A model generated the notes under the pieces. The model was not told the DNA's origin. It ran no database searches and saw only the letters and a list, made by a program, of their open reading frames with translations. A DNA stretch of 64,000 nucleotides from Boswellia sacra (taxonomy: Eukaryota; Streptophyta; Magnoliopsida; Sapindales; Burseraceae), in NCBI GenBank assembly GCA_013180625.2, contig SNVD02013231.1, positions 310,001 through 374,000 of the forward strand. Reading direction: 5' to 3'. Below are positions 60,222 to 64,000 of this stretch, piece by piece. Numbering within the stretch: the first letter of the stretch is position 1; every line of letters starts with the position of its first letter. The translations under genes and the position numbers were made by a program.

Positions 60222-63200
60222 TGTAGACTCAGTCACTCAAATCCATGTCAAACAGACAATGCAATCTCTAAGCATAAATTGGGTTTTACAATGCCTAGTC
60301 TTTTTCTTAAGTTGTAATTTTTAGATCTTCAAAAACCCATCATTAGGGTTCATTCAAATTGGCATTTTGGAGACTGAGTGCGTTTCCTGTAGCCTTCTTT
60401 TCAATTGCTATCAACCTCCATTCAACCTTGCTACAAATGAGACCAAAGCACTAACCTAAGCTAATAACCTTTTGCAAATATCTTCATCAATAACTTTTAT
60501 TACTTTATTCATCACCTTTTTGAATGAAGAAAATCTTTACATCATCAATTTCACAGATAATGAGCTCATTGACAAAGTAAAAATAACATCATATTATTCT
60601 ACCTTAATGGGGGCAATTAATTGTGTAAAATTATATATCTTAAAATCATATAAAATTTCAACTTCATGACTATATGGCAAGAGATCAATAAAAATTTATA
60701 GTATAAAGTAGATATAAAGATTCAATACATATTAAGTTTATTTATACCTTTTTTTTTTTTGCAAAAAACTTGTATGTAATTTGGCATGTTGATGTTTGGT
60801 TGTTTTCGAGGCAGCCAAAACAGCCAGAGTTTGACAGCCAAAAGTTACATCCAAAGAAAGACTTAAATTGGAATAATTTTGAAAGCATGAAAGTGAGAGA
60901 TCCATCCAAAGACTTTGATTAGAATTATTGTCTATTTTTATTTTTAATTTTTTAAATGAGGGATTATTTCACTTTCTTCGCGTAGAAACCGTCAAATGAG
61001 AACTTAGAATTTTGCTGCATATCATTTTGACAATATGTACATTAAACTTAATTACAGCCACAAGACTACCCAACGACTCTGGTGTCCACCGTTTTGGAAA
61101 GAGAAATCGATAAATAATTAATTATTTAAAATAATAGGATTTAATTTCTCTATAGAATCATTAATTGGACTTGTGTAATTATTCCTATTTTATCTTACGA
61201 AGACCCTAATATATTTGTACAATTAAAAAAAAATTATTTGATTTGTTAATGTTTCCCATATTTTGAGTACTTTTTATATCTTATAATGTCCAAGAATGTT
61301 GGATCATATGTTTTATAATTATTATGCTCTTCAATCTTTTCGATTTAAAGTTATTATAAACATATAACGACAAGATACGATCTTATTTGTTTTCATTTTC
61401 ATAAAACTATTTTCTAAAAGCTCTCAAAATTTGCCTCTTTTAAATTTAATTGGTTTTGTTTTGTTTTCATATAATTAGAAAAGCTCCTTATTTCAATAAA
61501 AAAATTATGAAATTTGCGACTCATTAATGGTCTTTTTTATTTTTTATTTTCTCCAAAATGAAGCTTGAGATAACAATAACAAAATAAATGGATTTCTCAC
61601 CATTTGTATTTTGCTTTTTTTTTTCATCCTTTTATTGCGTTATATATAGAAATTCAATTAATTTTTTTTAAACTAGAAATTAATGTACATCTATGTATCA
61701 TCCAAATAGCAATTCATAATATAGATGAGTTGGGGAATTGAAGATACATTAAGCTTGAAAGGGATTTAACTTTTGAGGAACTAAGAGCCAACTCATACAT
61801 TAACTTCGTAGTTGCCGTAAGAATATTTCAAGAGTATAAAATTTGTAATTACCTTCTTGTTATGTTATTGAATCTAATAAAGACGGCTGATGCAATTGAT
61901 GTTAATTTGCAGCAAAAGATTCTAAACTTTCTCTATTCCTTCCGAGAAATTTGTCCTAATTATAGACAAACTTTCAAGGATTTTCTTAACTTTCTTAGAA
62001 TGAATATTTCGAAAGAGTGATACTATACTTACAAAGCCTATATACAAAATTTGTATATAAAGCTAATATGACATCACTTATTGAGCAATATATGATTCAT
62101 CAACATTTATTATTGACAACTTATATTAATCTTTTAATTTACTTGATACCACATAAACTTTATAATTAAACATTATACTCACATATAAATTTCGTAAGTG
62201 TAACATTATTGATTTAAAAAATATTCTATGTAGCGTAAAGATAATGAAATTCTTTGACATTTCTAACGTGACATGTAATATCTCTTATGTCATTACAATC
62301 ACCTCAATAAAGTTGCGTCATTTTAAAATTATTCTATAAATCTTTATCATGATTTTATTGTAAAGTCTTGAAAAGGAAATTATATTAAAAAATTTTCAAG
62401 TGGGTCATTATCAACTTTGCAATTAAAAAATTGTATATTAAGCACTTTTTCCTACAGTCTCCACAGGAGCAGGAGGTGAAATAACCGAGAAGTTGTCCAT
62501 TTTTGCCTTTGTTGTTACATAAACCGAGTCAACAGCTTTCTTTTATATTCTTTTGCTAATATAACATGAATAAAGTTGCAATGAGATTAATCCTCAAATC
62601 AATAATTAAAAAAAAAAAGAAAATGTTGATTTTCATAATCCTTTTAGCATAGAAATAATTATCCCACCTGAAATATTTTTCCTAACATACATCAAGATGA
62701 GTAATATTAAGTTCAATTGAAAATTAACTATACTATAATAAAAAAAAGTGTTTTTCTTGTCATCTATACGTAGATAAATTTTTTAAACATGATTTAAATT
62801 CTTACATTCCGATCAATCCAATCATATTTTATGAAAAGAAAAATAAAATTTACGATAAATAAACTCGAAGTGAAATTAAATCTATTGGTTGAGTGATATA
62901 ACAAAATCAAAACGCGCTACGGGAGAAATTACCAAGAAAGCGGAAATATTTGGCTTATGACGAAACGCAAAAGAACAAAAAAAAAATAAAAATGGCTATA
63001 GCATAGACTTGACTGTGATAATATTGAAAGGCCTCTTCCCATTCAAAGTCAAGATGGGGCCAAATTCTTTTTTACTCTGTGGCCAGTAGAGAGACTTAAC
63101 AATGACTTAAAAAGAAATTTCAATACCATACAATTTTCCTATAGTTTAACGAAATCTAATAATTTTAAAAACCTCACAAAATTTAAATAAAAATCCTTTA

Positions 63201-63735
63201 AAATGGTATAATTTTACAAAAATTGTATTAAACAAATAAATTATTACGGATTCTAAAAAATTTATTGAATTACATTATTTTATTGGATAAGCAATTTTAA
63301 ATTTATATTAGTGTATGGATATTTTTTTTAAGTTTAGCATTTTAAGGATATTTTAATCTATTTTATTAAAATTTAACAAAACATATTAATTTTAACTTAC
63401 AGGAACGGAGTTTGTGGGATTTTCAGAATTATAATGCGAGATTTTAATAAATTATAAACAGACGCGTGTCATGAAGAAAAAAAAAAAAATTTGATGTATA
63501 CACCAGGATGTGATAGACATGGTTCATTATTTCCTTTCCAGATTTGCATGTGTTTCAACATTGTAGCGCCTAACGAGAACTCTGCTGAACAAGGGAAAAA
63601 ATAAAAACAAATTGGTGGGTTGGTTTTGCCTCAATTGAAGTCAATAGATTTCCTGTTAAGGCTCTAAGCCGGTATTGGACACCCTTCTGTTCTCATTTAA
63701 TTGGACCAAACTTTGCACACGCATAGAAAATTCTC
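60222..63735. other. Gene-poor AT-rich interval upstream of the kinase
   Basis: No gene recognised. It contains a family-M1 MITE (62,017-62,212) and long A/T runs. Confidence 0.5.
62017..62212. mobile_element. MITE family M1, copy 4
   Basis: It begins 'gtgatactatacttacaaag' and ends 'tttcgtaagtgtaacattat', which are inverted matches of each other. It contains the family words 'gacatcac' and 'gattcatcaac'. About 196 bp. Confidence 0.8.
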
Positions 63736-63744
63736 TATATATAT
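63736..63744 (+). promoter_or_regulatory. Probable TATA box of the kinase gene
   Basis: TATATATAT about 80 bases upstream of the ATG at 63,820. Confidence 0.5.
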
Positions 63745-63819
63745 CTGACCAGTTCTTTTCAGAGGCTTAGCAGGTTGGTATCTTTGGATATTGTCTCGTC
63801 AATTATTGGAGTGTCGAGT

Positions 63820-64000
63820 ATGGCTCTTGTTCTCAAAAGGGTCAGCTGGAAAGTGTTTCTTCCCGGTTGTGTCAAGCCAAAGAAGCCATGTTCAGTGCCC
63901 AGAGACCATGTTTCTGTCCAGAGAATTTCACTTTCTGATGTGAGCAATCCTGGCTCTCCAATTTCTTTGAATGATTTGTCAAGCTCTCTTGTGGGCTCAA
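63820..64000 (+). CDS. Receptor-like cytoplasmic kinase, subfamily VII (RIPK/PBL-like), N-terminus only
   Basis: Sixty codons, open to the window edge. The sequence starts 'MALVLKRVSWKVFLPGCVK' and continues 'RISLSDVSNPGSPISLNDLS' and 'SSSLVGS'. This Ser-rich pre-kinase leader, with 'SLSDVSNPGS...DLS.SLVGS', is typical of RIPK-like RLCK-VII proteins, where it leads straight into the FTxxEL kinase start. Members act at the plasma membrane downstream of immune receptors and receptor kinases. The catalytic domain lies beyond the window, so activity and exact identity cannot be judged. There is no Gly at position 2, so N-myristoylation is not expected; the Cys at residue 17 could be palmitoylated. 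Confidence 0.75.
   Translation, partial: MALVLKRVSWKVFLPGCVKPKKPCSVPRDHVSVQRISLSDVSNPGSPISLNDLSSSLVGS

Noticed and set aside
1..64000. tRNA, rRNA, CRISPR or organellar insertions
   Set aside because: I scanned for tRNA-like cloverleaf blocks, rRNA words, regularly spaced short repeats and plastid genes by eye and saw none; a covariance-model search would be decisive.

Overview
This is plant nuclear DNA, almost certainly from a eudicot tree. It is AT-rich, its genes are split by GT-AG introns, and it is full of LTR retrotransposons and miniature inverted-repeat transposons (MITEs). The ankyrin/PGG protein and other gene products read like Citrus or a close rosid relative. That species call is an inference from recognition, not a search. 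I saw no bacterial, organellar or CRISPR-like system.

Layout: 1-3,641 holds a minus-strand ankyrin-repeat/PGG membrane protein gene (7 exons). 4,077-9,477 is a decayed Ty1/copia element (copia-1). 10,011-12,528 is a 2.5-kb solo LTR, probably Ty3/gypsy, with perfect 5-bp target duplications. 12,534-18,800 is a patchwork: a broken copy of the PGG gene's last exon, two copies of a diverged segmental duplication, and several MITEs. 19,141-20,817 is an intronless GRAS transcription factor recognisable as NSP1. 21,238-24,015 (minus) is a six-exon RING E3 ligase of the SP1/SPL2 (MUL1-like) family. 24,868-30,195 is a second, closely related copia element (copia-2), also dead, with perfect TTTTC target duplications.

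31,133-33,066 (minus) is a four-exon alpha/beta hydrolase with an intronic triplication. 34,834-35,332 is a GC-rich hAT-like MITE. 36,171-36,581 encodes a small three-helix membrane protein of unknown role. 37,955-38,838 is TAF9, a histone-fold subunit of TFIID/SAGA. 39,803-42,915 (minus) is a chloroplast RelA/SpoT homologue (RSH2/RSH3 type). 44,586-45,741 is a non-autonomous Harbinger-like element with an internal tandem array. 45,745-52,297 is gene-poor. 52,298-58,091 is the 13-exon exportin-t gene PAUSED. 58,100-63,800 is intergenic with a 235-bp tandem duplication. 63,820 to the end is the N-terminus of a receptor-like cytoplasmic kinase that runs off the window.

The genes do not form one pathway. 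They cover transcription (NSP1, TAF9), tRNA export (PAUSED), plastid stress signalling (RSH), organelle-membrane ubiquitination (SPL2-like) and membrane or defence-type signalling (PGG ankyrin, kinase). Exon models were built by hand from splice sites; the summed coding lengths of all multi-exon genes are exact multiples of three with phases matching at every junction. The most interesting material is in the repeats: two copia copies with the same body but different U3 regions, a duplicated NSP1 upstream region, a shared MITE family with at least four copies, and the Harbinger-like element with a threefold internal repeat. I did not find a convincing undescribed biological system.
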